A DNA stretch of 7,100 bases from Flavobacteriales bacterium (GCA_030728235.1 JANRAA010000087.1:1-7100), one strand, 5' to 3'. Counted from the first letter of the stretch, positions 1-5,869 are shown. Notes: generated by a model not told the origin, from the sequence alone. Made by a program: numbers and translations.

Positions 1-572
1 AAGATCGTGTTGTCACCATCTCCCGGGCACGTTTCAGCGTCGACTACCCCGCTAGCTTCATGCTCGTTGCTGCCATGAATCCTTGTCCGTGCGGCTACCA
101 CAACCACCCTACCAAAGAATGCTCATGCGGTTCTCAAAACGTTCAGCGCTACTTGAACAAGGTCTCTGGTCCGCTCCTCGACCGTATCGACCTTCACATC
201 GAAGTAACACCAGTAAACCACGATGAACTGATGGTGCGCGGAACACTCGGAGAAAAAAGTAACGTCATCAGAGAGCGTGTCATCAAAGCGCGTTTGATTC
301 AATATGAACGGTTTGTCCACTACGACCACATGCATTGCAATGCTCAAATGGGCTCACCAGAATTGCGAATCTTTGCCGGACTGAATGAGACATCTGTTGA
401 AATGCTCAAAACTGCCATGAAGCGCCTCAACCTATCAGCGCGGGCTTACGACCGTATTTTAAAAGTGGCTCGCACCATCGCTGATCTCGAAGCCTCAAAA
501 GAAATCGAAACGCACCACCTCGCTGAAGCTATTCAGTATCGCAGTTTGGATCGGGAGAACTGGGCCGGGTGA
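1..572 (+). CDS. YifB/ComM-family Mg-chelatase-like AAA+ ATPase, C-terminal part (5' end outside window)
   Basis: The reading frame is open from base 3 and ends at TGA 570-572, giving 189 visible residues of a protein that is normally about 500 aa. The visible part begins in the second half of the AAA+ module. It carries the cysteine cluster NPCPCGY followed 9 residues later by CSC, which is characteristic of this family, and then SGPLLDRIDLHIEV, the conserved segment with the arginine expected to act near the ATP site. The remainder matches the C-terminal helical Mg-chelatase subunit domain (LSARAYDRILKVARTIADLE). Proteins of this family include ComM, a helicase that promotes branch migration during natural transformation, and less well understood YifB proteins; which role applies here cannot be told. 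The protein is cytoplasmic. Walker A and B motifs lie upstream of the window. The heptamer cassette begins at the very next base after the stop. Confidence 0.93.
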   Translation, partial: DRVVTISRARFSVDYPASFMLVAAMNPCPCGYHNHPTKECSCGSQNVQRYLNKVSGPLLDRIDLHIEVTPVNHDELMVRGTLGEKSNVIRERVIKARLIQYERFVHYDHMHCNAQMGSPELRIFAGLNETSVEMLKTAMKRLNLSARAYDRILKVARTIADLEASKEIETHHLAEAIQYRSLDRENWAG

Positions 573-628
573 TTAGGTTTTAGTAGTTAGTAGTTAGAAT
601 TTAGTGGTTAGAGTTTAGTGGTTAGAAG
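573..628 (+). repeat. Heptamer array TTAG-NNN, eight units
   Basis: TTAG begins at 573, 580, 587, 594, 601, 608, 615 and 622, a perfect 7-bp phase with no slip. The three variable bases differ between most units; TAG and TGG each occur twice. The array is the complement of the CTAA heptamers found at 647-688 and 1061-1130. It follows the YifB stop immediately, so it is also the start of that gene's 3' untranslated region. Confidence 0.9.
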
Positions 629-640
629 AGGTGCTAACTA
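619..640 (+). other. Stem-loop at the apex of the TTAG/CTAA inverted arrays
   Basis: Bases 619-625 (TGGTTAG) pair with 634-640 (CTAACTA) around an 8-base loop (AAGAGGTG), with one G-U pair in RNA. This is the closest pair between the left TTAG array and the CTAA units that follow. With further TTAG/CTAA pairing outside it, a transcript through 573-690 could fold into a long interrupted hairpin. There is no U-tract after it, so it is not a classic intrinsic terminator. Folding is predicted by eye only. Confidence 0.5.
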
Positions 641-646
641 ATGAGC

Positions 647-688
647 CTAAATACTAAACCCTAAAACCTAATCCCTAATCCCTAATCC
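647..688 (+). repeat. Heptamer array CTAA-NNN, six units, upstream of the four-helix ORF
   Basis: CTAA begins at 647, 654, 661, 668, 675 and 682, again in perfect 7-bp phase. The last three units are identical (CTAATCC), which suggests recent copying of one unit at the ORF-proximal end. A further degenerate unit (CTCTTC) then runs into the ATG at 695. The orientation is opposite to the array at 573-628 and the same as the array at 1061-1130. Confidence 0.9.
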
Positions 689-694
689 CTCTTC

Positions 695-1078
695 ATGCGC
701 GGAAAATTCGACTTCGAACGCCTTACGGTTTTCCAAAAATCGCTTGAGGTATTTCGCTTACTTCAAAAAATTGAATTCGAAACATCATCGGATTTCAAAT
801 TTGCTAAAACACAATTACTGCGTGCTTCGTTGTCTATCTCTTTGAACATTGCCGAGGGAACAGGCAGACATACATCAAAAGACAAGAGAAATTTTCTAAT
901 CATTGCTCGTGGTTCAGCTTTTGAATGCGCTGCAGTATTATTGGCTTTGGAGAACGAAATTCGAATTCCTAAAAGCTCAGTAGAAGAAGTTTATGACCTA
1001 ATTGTGGAAATCTCCAAAATGCTTAGCACTCTGATTAGAAATCTCGGATCAAAAGACAACCTAAACCCTAAAACCTAA
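695..1078 (+). CDS. Four-helix-bundle protein (S23/IVP/Avd-like family)
   Basis: The 127-aa protein shows the family pattern: an N-terminal FDFERLTVFQKSLEV helix, then TQLLRASLSISLNIAEGTGR, the signature with the conserved R-A-x-S-x-x-x-N-I-A-E-G core, then RNFLIIARGSAFECAAVLLA and a C-terminal amphipathic helix. Family members are about 115-130 aa, so it is full length. The start at ATG 695 is well fixed because an in-frame TAA lies at 683-685 inside the upstream heptamer array. The last five residues (LNPKT) and the TAA stop at 1076-1078 are read from the downstream array. Known relatives are encoded in intervening sequences of 23S rRNA, or act as Avd in diversity-generating retroelements, where Avd binds the reverse transcriptase and RNA. 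No reverse transcriptase or rRNA is present here. I see no promoter of its own; it may be read through from the YifB gene. A nucleic-acid-binding role, perhaps on the heptamers, is inference. Confidence 0.9.
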   Translation: MRGKFDFERLTVFQKSLEVFRLLQKIEFETSSDFKFAKTQLLRASLSISLNIAEGTGRHTSKDKRNFLIIARGSAFECAAVLLALENEIRIPKSSVEEVYDLIVEISKMLSTLIRNLGSKDNLNPKT

Positions 1079-1130
1079 GCCCTAAAACCTAACCCCTAAA
1101 ACCTAACCCCTAACCCCTAACCCCTAACTC
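1061..1130 (+). repeat. Heptamer array CTAA-NNN, ten units, overlapping the ORF end
   Basis: CTAA begins at 1061, 1068, 1075, 1082, 1089, 1096, 1103, 1110, 1117 and 1124 in unbroken 7-bp phase. A 14-bp dimer (CTAAAAC plus CTAAGCC or CTAACCC) repeats three times at 1068-1109, and CTAACCC then repeats at 1103-1123, indicating growth by unit duplication. The first two units and part of the third encode the end of the four-helix protein and supply its stop codon. On the - strand the array reads as GGGG runs separated by TTA, like plant-type or vertebrate telomere repeats, directly behind the stop codon of the convergent gene. Confidence 0.92.
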
Positions 1131-1134
1131 CTCA

Positions 1135-4100
1135 TCATTTCTTTACAATCTTGATGTGATGTGCAAAGTTTTGGTAGGTGAAGGTTGCCACATAAACTCC
1201 ATTTGCCAAATCAGCAATATCTACTGAAGTGCTATTTGCATTCAACACGGTTGATCTGACCAACTGTCCGCGGGTGTCAAACAAGTTGAATTGTGCACCA
1301 AGTATTTGGCCTTTAATGTTGAGTACAGTTTCTGCTGGATTTGGATACACCTCTGTGTTATTCAATAGTTCTTCTATGCCCATAGCAATTACGGTGATAG
1401 CAGAAGTACTAGAACATCCGTTTGAGGTGACAACTACAGTGTAGTCGCCAGGCCCAGTGTAAGTATAGGTCTGACCTGTAGCACCTTCAATTGGCGCACC
1501 ATCAAGGTACCACTGATTGCCATTTATCGCACTTGAAACAAGCGAGCCACTGAATAAAGTAATGGTTGGAATAGCCGGTGATTGGTTCACTACAATTTCT
1601 ATTGAAGAAGTTGAAGAACAAGATGAGCCATCATTACCAGTAACGGTGTAGGTGGTTGTTTCAGTAGGGAAAAACTCGACATTGTTTTCTACGCCATTGT
1701 CCCAAGTCAAAGCAATGTTGCCTATAGCCAACAATGTAACTCCTGTACCCGAGCAAATCTCTTGCGCAGTAGCAAGGATTTGCGGTGCATTCGGAACAGC
1801 ATTCACTACTACCTCAACTGAATTAGAAGAGGTACAATCATTTCCTTCGTCGCCAATCACTGTGTATGTCATGGTTTCTGTTGGAATGAAAGCTGTGCCA
1901 TTCACTACACCGTTGTTCCAAGTAATGTTAGAAGGACCAAAAGCTGTAAGGGTTACAGATTCGCCTGCACATACTTCAACAGATGACGCGGTGATGTTTG
2001 GCGTTTCAGCAGACTGATTGACAGAGATAGTAACTGATGCATCTGCCGAGCAACCACTCGTATTCGTGGCTGTAGCAGTGTACGTTAATGTCATCGTTGG
2101 GAAGAACTCTACGTTATTCTCAATACCGTTATCCCAAGTCAATGTCTCATTCCCTAAAGCCAATAAAGTGACTCCTATTCCTGAACATATTTCTTCTGAC
2201 GAAGCCAGAATTTGAGGAGCATTGGGCACAGCGCTCACTACGATCTCTATTGTATTCGAAGAAGTACATTCATTTCCATCGCTGCCCACTGCTGTATAGG
2301 TAGCTGTTTGTGTAGGAATAAAAGCAACGCCATTTTCAACGTCGTTGTTCCAAGAAACATTGGATGGTCCAGTTCCTGTTAGTGTTACTTCTTCTCCCGC
2401 ACATACTTGAACAGACGATGCTGTGATGTTTGGCACTGCAGCAGTTTCACTAACTGTTACAGTTACTGAGGCGGTAGTAAAACACGCTCCACCATTCGAA
2501 GCTGTCACCATATAGGTAGCTGTTTGATCTGGAGTAAAGGCAATGTTGTTCTGAACTCCGTTATTCCAAACCACTGAGGAAGCTCCTGTTGCGGTAAGTG
2601 TAACTTCTTCTCCTGAACAAATACTCAGATCTCCTGTGTTCAACGCTACACTAACTCCTGTTACCTCTACATCGAATTGATCGGTATATGTGAAGCTGTT
2701 GTCTTGCGCCTGAATGGTAATAGTCGCCGTACCTAGTGAGTTGTTGGCAAGGTTGGCTATCGAAATAGAATATTGTCCGCCGCCCAAATCAACTACTGTG
2801 ATATCTGAATTGTCTATTACAGAGGTATTGCCGCTTGTTGCAGTAACGGTGTTGATGCTACCACCATTGTTTGTGATGATGGCATTCACTGCACTCAATC
2901 CGGTATTCTGACAAATGCTCTGATCGCCAGGAGCGGTAATGGTTGCGTCGTTATCTAAATTCGTAACGTTCACAATATTTGCTGCAAGTCCTGCATAGGT
3001 AGCATCGGCAGAGGTTGCTGTAGAAAGTGTGATTGATACAGATATGTTTCCATCGTCCGCAGCATCATCAATTCCTTGCGCATTGACGTATTGAACCGTA
3101 TTCCAGTTTGCGCTCGTGAAGGTGAGAGTAGATGGCGACACAGTAACTTCGGCAGTATTGGCGCTTGTGATTTCTACCGTAACGTTGCCAGTGGGTTGGG
3201 TATTGAGCACGATCGGAATTGCTGTCGTTGATCCCGCTTCATTCACTTGGTAAGCAGCGACACCCGAATTAATTCCAGGGAAGGCTACTGCATTGTAGGC
3301 TCTAGAATAAATTCCTTGTGTATCTCCTTGAAAGCCATTCCCAGCCCAGGCCGTCACAAATCCACCACTCTGAAAGGTTGCCAATGCCACATACTCTTGG
3401 TCGCCAGAATTAGTGGCATTCAGCTGCAAAAGGCCTGTGTTGCTTTGGTTGTAATTATTTCCTGAGATTATGTACGCTTCATTTCCATTTGGATTGGTAT
3501 ATCCCCCAGTGCGTATAGACTTAGCAACAAGGAAATCACCATTATCATACAGGTGACATTCAATATTGTCATACCAATCATTACTTCCGCCTTGAACCAG
3601 TTGGTCGTTGTTTACAATGAAACTTCCTGAAGCTGAAAGAATCCAAATACGCAGGTGACGACTGGAAAAAACTGTTCCGTGTGTAGTGGCAATCATCACC
3701 TCTCCTGCTGCATTCCCTTCTGCGTCAAGATCAGAACCTACATTGTATTCTGAATCAACATACCAAATAATCTCTTCTGGAATTTCAGCTAAAAACGACG
3801 ATGAAAACGTCTTTCTCATGATGTTGCGGTAATAATCGCAGCATCCAGAAACCAAGATGTATTGGTAGTAAATTACGGTCATTCTGCCATTGGGATGAAT
3901 AACAACGTTTGGCTCACTGTAATTCACCCCTGAAGATTCTGTAACCAAGACCTGTGTATTGATCCAAGCATTGGTGTTGAGGTTATACCCACGAAGGTAT
4001 ATTTGCGAATTATTCGCTGTGCCGTTATAAACAAACGCAAGGGTGTCTCCATTGATATCGACATCAAAATTCTCAATGTTATTGAGCACGGTCACCTCTG

Positions 4101-4473
4101 CTTCCAAAGAGTTATCTGGGTTTATAATGACAAATTTCAAATTGCTGCTTGTGTTTTCAATATAGCTCAGCACAAATTTTCCATCTTCCCAATAATGGGC
4201 TACCATCAATTTTGAATTGTCTGCATTGATAGTAATCTCATCAGAAATAGCTTGATGATTACTGTCATACCTGCGCGCTTTAATAGCACCCGAATAACTA
4301 GACATTGTCCAAAACACCATGTAGTTACCTTGGTCATCTGCAGCAATTACCGGACAATACTGTGTCGACGCTACATCCGTGTTTACCAGTTGTTCAAGTG
4401 ACACTGGGTTCAGTGTTTGAGCACAGATAGATGTGGTTATCAGCGTCAGAGCAAGAAATAAAAAACTTTTCAT
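1135..4473 (-). CDS. Large T9SS-exported multidomain surface/secreted protein with Ig-like repeats
   Basis: The 1112-aa protein starts with a signal peptide (MKSFLFLALTLITTSICA, likely cut before Q19). Residues about 30-400 hold repeats of the GGFVTAW...GIYSRAYN type, seen in many secreted adhesin-like proteins and probably forming beta sheets or a propeller. Residues about 405-510 match a Calx-beta-like domain (STLTFTSANWNT, ending in VTNLDND). Residues about 511-606 form another beta domain. Five Ig-like repeats follow, with a first cysteine at 619, 691, 763, 835 and 907 and a second 45 residues later in each case, presumably forming disulfides. A further Ig/PKD-like domain (QWYLDGAPIEGATG) covers about 965-1030. 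The C-terminus, about 1041-1112, is a type A T9SS sorting domain (VYPNPAETVLNIKG to HHIKIVKK). It is therefore expected to cross the outer membrane and be released or anchored on the surface. The ligand or activity is unknown; no catalytic domain was recognised. Confidence 0.93.
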   Translation of the reverse strand: MKSFLFLALTLITTSICAQTLNPVSLEQLVNTDVASTQYCPVIAADDQGNYMVFWTMSSYSGAIKARRYDSNHQAISDEITINADNSKLMVAHYWEDGKFVLSYIENTSSNLKFVIINPDNSLEAEVTVLNNIENFDVDINGDTLAFVYNGTANNSQIYLRGYNLNTNAWINTQVLVTESSGVNYSEPNVVIHPNGRMTVIYYQYILVSGCCDYYRNIMRKTFSSSFLAEIPEEIIWYVDSEYNVGSDLDAEGNAAGEVMIATTHGTVFSSRHLRIWILSASGSFIVNNDQLVQGGSNDWYDNIECHLYDNGDFLVAKSIRTGGYTNPNGNEAYIISGNNYNQSNTGLLQLNATNSGDQEYVALATFQSGGFVTAWAGNGFQGDTQGIYSRAYNAVAFPGINSGVAAYQVNEAGSTTAIPIVLNTQPTGNVTVEITSANTAEVTVSPSTLTFTSANWNTVQYVNAQGIDDAADDGNISVSITLSTATSADATYAGLAANIVNVTNLDNDATITAPGDQSICQNTGLSAVNAIITNNGGSINTVTATSGNTSVIDNSDITVVDLGGGQYSISIANLANNSLGTATITIQAQDNSFTYTDQFDVEVTGVSVALNTGDLSICSGEEVTLTATGASSVVWNNGVQNNIAFTPDQTATYMVTASNGGACFTTASVTVTVSETAAVPNITASSVQVCAGEEVTLTGTGPSNVSWNNDVENGVAFIPTQTATYTAVGSDGNECTSSNTIEIVVSAVPNAPQILASSEEICSGIGVTLLALGNETLTWDNGIENNVEFFPTMTLTYTATATNTSGCSADASVTISVNQSAETPNITASSVEVCAGESVTLTAFGPSNITWNNGVVNGTAFIPTETMTYTVIGDEGNDCTSSNSVEVVVNAVPNAPQILATAQEICSGTGVTLLAIGNIALTWDNGVENNVEFFPTETTTYTVTGNDGSSCSSTSSIEIVVNQSPAIPTITLFSGSLVSSAINGNQWYLDGAPIEGATGQTYTYTGPGDYTVVVTSNGCSSTSAITVIAMGIEELLNNTEVYPNPAETVLNIKGQILGAQFNLFDTRGQLVRSTVLNANSTSVDIADLANGVYVATFTYQNFAHHIKIVKK
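1570..2649 (-). repeat. Five tandem 216-bp coding repeats, with a 432-bp higher-order duplication
   Basis: Inside the T9SS protein gene the Ig-like repeats have an exact period of 72 codons. Repeats 2 and 4 resemble each other (PNITASSV, CAGE, GPSN, AFIPT) and repeats 3 and 5 resemble each other (AVPNAPQIL, EICSG, GVTLLA, NNVEFFPT). Thus a two-repeat block of 144 codons (about 2002-2433) was copied to give the block at about 1570-2001. At DNA level the blocks are still visibly alike at a 432-bp offset, for example GTGATGTTTGGC at 1991 and 2423. The boundaries given are approximate. Confidence 0.85.
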
Positions 4474-4495
4474 TAAAATACAGGTTTAATCGAGG

Positions 4496-4528
4496 CCAAT
4501 TTACGTTGAATTACTCGGTATGAAAAAA
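4496..4528 (-). promoter_or_regulatory. Possible Bacteroidota promoter for the T9SS protein gene
   Basis: Read on the - strand, TAAATTGG (4503-4496) matches five of six fixed positions of the TAnnTTTG -7 box. A T-run (4528-4523), resembling only weakly the TTTG -33 box, lies 19 bp upstream. The start codon is 22 bases beyond the -7 box. No better candidate was seen in the 97-bp gap after the agmatinase-family gene, and read-through from that gene is also possible. Confidence 0.3.
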
Positions 4529-4570
4529 CCGACATATTCAAACAAGCACCACTAATGTCGAATTTAAAGT

Positions 4571-5608
4571 TTACAGATTACCACACAGGTTAAACAACAT
4601 ACGCGCACCAACGTTACCATTCCAATCGTCATCGCCGGGTGCTACTTCAACAAGATCGAACCCTATCAATTCTCTGCCTGATTTGCGGATTTGAGCAATC
4701 AAGTATGTCGCTTCTTCAAACCATAATCCGCCAGGTACGGGTGTGCCAGTGTTCGGACAAAGGGTAGGATCAAGTCCGTCAATATCGAAGCTGACATGTA
4801 CTTTATTCGGCAAGCGTTCTACGATTTCTAAGCAGATCTGCTTCCAATTCTCACCTTCAAATAACCGGCGACGCAACTGGTTGCTGCTGTATATGGTTAT
4901 GCGCTCATTGTTATTGGCAACAACGTTGGCCTCTTGCTCACAAAAATCTCTGATACCAACTGACACCAGCGATTTCAATTGTGGAATAGACAATGCGTTG
5001 TACATGATCGAAGCGTGACTGTAGGTAAAGCCTTCGTAAGCGATTCTCAAATCCATATGCGCATCGATATGCAAAATTCCGAATGCATCATGGCGCTTGC
5101 CTTGTGCTCTGAGGTAACCAAGCGGAGTGCTGTGATCTCCACCTACCAAACCTACTTGCTTGCCTTGATCTAGCCAATAGGTGCAGGTGTCTTCTACCCA
5201 TGTATTCATCTCTTCACAAGCGCTGTTTATTTCGGCATGCAATAGTTTGGCTTGTGGGTCATTCGCTACGTCAACGCCATCTTCAAACATCGAAATGATG
5301 ACTTCTGCTTTTTGGCGAAGCATTTCAGATTTCTCAGCTAAATCGGTTGGGATATCAATCATGGCAATTCCACGTTTCCACAACTCTGGGAAATCTTCAT
5401 GGTGCAAATCAACCTGGAAACTCGCATCGAAAATGTGCTCCGGCCCCTGCGCAGCGCCACTTCCATAACTAACGGTTACTTCCCATGGCACGGGAATGAG
5501 AACGATGTCTGACTCTTCAACAGAAAATGGCAATCCGTATACATTGCTCTCTTTCAGCCCTGCACCATTTGGGTCGAACTGTGCTATCTTGGTTTCTTTA
5601 GCATTCAT
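4571..5608 (-). CDS. Agmatinase/arginase-family (ureohydrolase) enzyme
   Basis: This is a 345-aa cytoplasmic enzyme of the binuclear-manganese ureohydrolase family, which hydrolyses a guanidino group to urea. In the chosen numbering the Mn ligands are all present: H159 in GGDHS, D182, H184 and D186 in DAHMD, and D275 and D277 in SFDIDGLDP. YGSGAAQGPEHI and TPVPGG also fit the family. The substrate is most likely agmatine (giving putrescine), as in Bacteroidota relatives, but arginine, formiminoglutamate or another guanidine cannot be excluded. No arginine decarboxylase gene is adjacent. An upstream in-frame ATG (first base 5704) would add 32 residues. I reject it because that stretch contains the terminator of the preceding gene and the promoter of this one, and because the extension is not family-like. 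The ATG at 5608 follows a perfect -7 box by four bases. Confidence 0.9.
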   Translation of the reverse strand: MNAKETKIAQFDPNGAGLKESNVYGLPFSVEESDIVLIPVPWEVTVSYGSGAAQGPEHIFDASFQVDLHHEDFPELWKRGIAMIDIPTDLAEKSEMLRQKAEVIISMFEDGVDVANDPQAKLLHAEINSACEEMNTWVEDTCTYWLDQGKQVGLVGGDHSTPLGYLRAQGKRHDAFGILHIDAHMDLRIAYEGFTYSHASIMYNALSIPQLKSLVSVGIRDFCEQEANVVANNNERITIYSSNQLRRRLFEGENWKQICLEIVERLPNKVHVSFDIDGLDPTLCPNTGTPVPGGLWFEEATYLIAQIRKSGRELIGFDLVEVAPGDDDWNGNVGARMLFNLCGNL

Positions 5609-5612
5609 GCGG

Positions 5613-5645
5613 CAAAGATACGTCACGGTGCTACCAGCTTCCAAA
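5613..5645 (-). promoter_or_regulatory. Bacteroidota-type promoter of the agmatinase-family gene
   Basis: On the - strand TTTG (5645-5642) is followed after 21 bp by TATCTTTG (5620-5613), a perfect match to the -7 consensus TAnnTTTG. Only four bases separate it from the ATG at 5608. Transcription should therefore start at or within a few bases of the start codon, giving a leaderless or near-leaderless mRNA. Confidence 0.75.
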
Positions 5646-5669
5646 CATGAACTCTTCAAACATACCGAC

Positions 5670-5694
5670 AAAAAAAGAACACCCGAAGGTGTTC
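5670..5694 (-). terminator. Intrinsic terminator of the 35-aa gene
   Basis: On the - strand GAACACC pairs perfectly with GGTGTTC across a TTCG tetraloop and is followed by seven T residues. It lies six bases after the stop codon of the small - strand ORF at 5701-5808 and upstream of the agmatinase-family promoter, so it separates the two transcription units. Confidence 0.88.
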
Positions 5695-5700
5695 CTGTTC

Positions 5701-5808
5701 TCAATCGTATTTAGGCTTTTTATCGCGCTTCTCAGCTCGTTTTTCTTTGTCTGATTTAGCTGGCTCTTTCTTGACTAGCTTCTTCTGTTTGTCTTGTCCT
5801 TTTGCCAT
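5701..5808 (-). CDS. Small lysine-rich basic protein, 35 aa, unknown function
   Basis: ATG at 5808 to TGA at 5703-5701 encodes 35 residues beginning MAKGQDKQKK and ending KKPKYD. It has 13 lysines and 2 arginines against 7 acidic residues, no cysteine and no hydrophobic segment, so it is a soluble, probably disordered cytoplasmic peptide. The strong terminator six bases after the stop and the isolated position between two promoters support a real, separately transcribed gene. Its composition suggests binding to RNA, DNA or the ribosome, but that is inference only. I do not recognise a named family with certainty. It is easily missed because of its length. Confidence 0.7.
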   Translation of the reverse strand: MAKGQDKQKKLVKKEPAKSDKEKRAEKRDKKPKYD

Positions 5809-5845
5809 GATAATCTATTTTAAATGAATACTCTGTTTTCCTTCT

Positions 5846-5869
5846 CAATGGCCTCAATCGCTGCCATTG
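5846..5869. repeat. Perfect inverted repeat CAATGGC-N10-GCCATTG
   Basis: The two 7-bp arms (5846-5852 and 5863-5869) are perfectly complementary with a 10-base spacer. It lies 38 bp upstream of the 35-aa gene. It could be an operator half-site pair, with centres 17 bp apart, or a hairpin in that gene's leader. No T-run follows on either strand, so it is not an intrinsic terminator. Confidence 0.4.

Larger units (their letters stand above)
573..1130 (+). mobile_element. Putative four-helix-bundle cassette with heptamer arrays (TTAG x8, CTAA x6, ORF, CTAA x10)
   Basis: This is a compact unit filling the space between two convergent genes: it starts one base after the YifB stop and ends four bases before the T9SS gene stop. 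Its ends are complementary (TTAG heptamers on the left, CTAA heptamers on the right), and a second CTAA array sits between the left end and the ORF. The 11-mer CTAAAACCTAA occurs four times directly (661, 1068, 1082, 1096) and once inverted (573-583). The 18-mer CTAAACCCTAAAACCTAA occurs exactly at 654-671 and 1061-1078. These facts are seen directly. That the unit is mobile is inference: there is no recombinase gene and no clear target-site duplication, and simple repeat expansion around a resident gene is an alternative. Confidence 0.5.

Noticed and set aside
573..1130. Diversity-generating retroelement, suggested by the Avd-like four-helix protein
   Set aside because: There is no reverse transcriptase ORF and no template/variable repeat pair; the repeats are short phased heptamers.
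1061..1130. CRISPR array or eukaryotic telomere contamination
   Set aside because: The period is 7 bp with no spacers. The flanking sequence on both sides is clearly bacterial and continuous with the arrays, even within the ORF end.
573..1130. Intervening sequence within a 23S rRNA gene
   Set aside because: The flanks are protein-coding genes (YifB family and a T9SS protein); no rRNA sequence is present.
1229..4215. Several + strand ORFs of 65-121 aa opposite the T9SS gene
   Set aside because: They are antisense shadows of the repetitive coding sequence, with no start signals or protein-like features.
4515..4530. CGGT...ACCG hairpin as terminator of the agmatinase-family gene
   Set aside because: The stem is only 4 bp, and the T-run lies in the loop instead of after the stem.
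5609..5704. N-terminal extension of the agmatinase-family protein
   Set aside because: It overlaps a perfect terminator and the gene's own promoter, and its residues do not resemble the family.
4743..5714. Four + strand ORFs of 64-95 aa opposite the agmatinase-family gene
   Set aside because: They are shadows of a gene with intact catalytic motifs on the other strand; the last also runs through the terminator.
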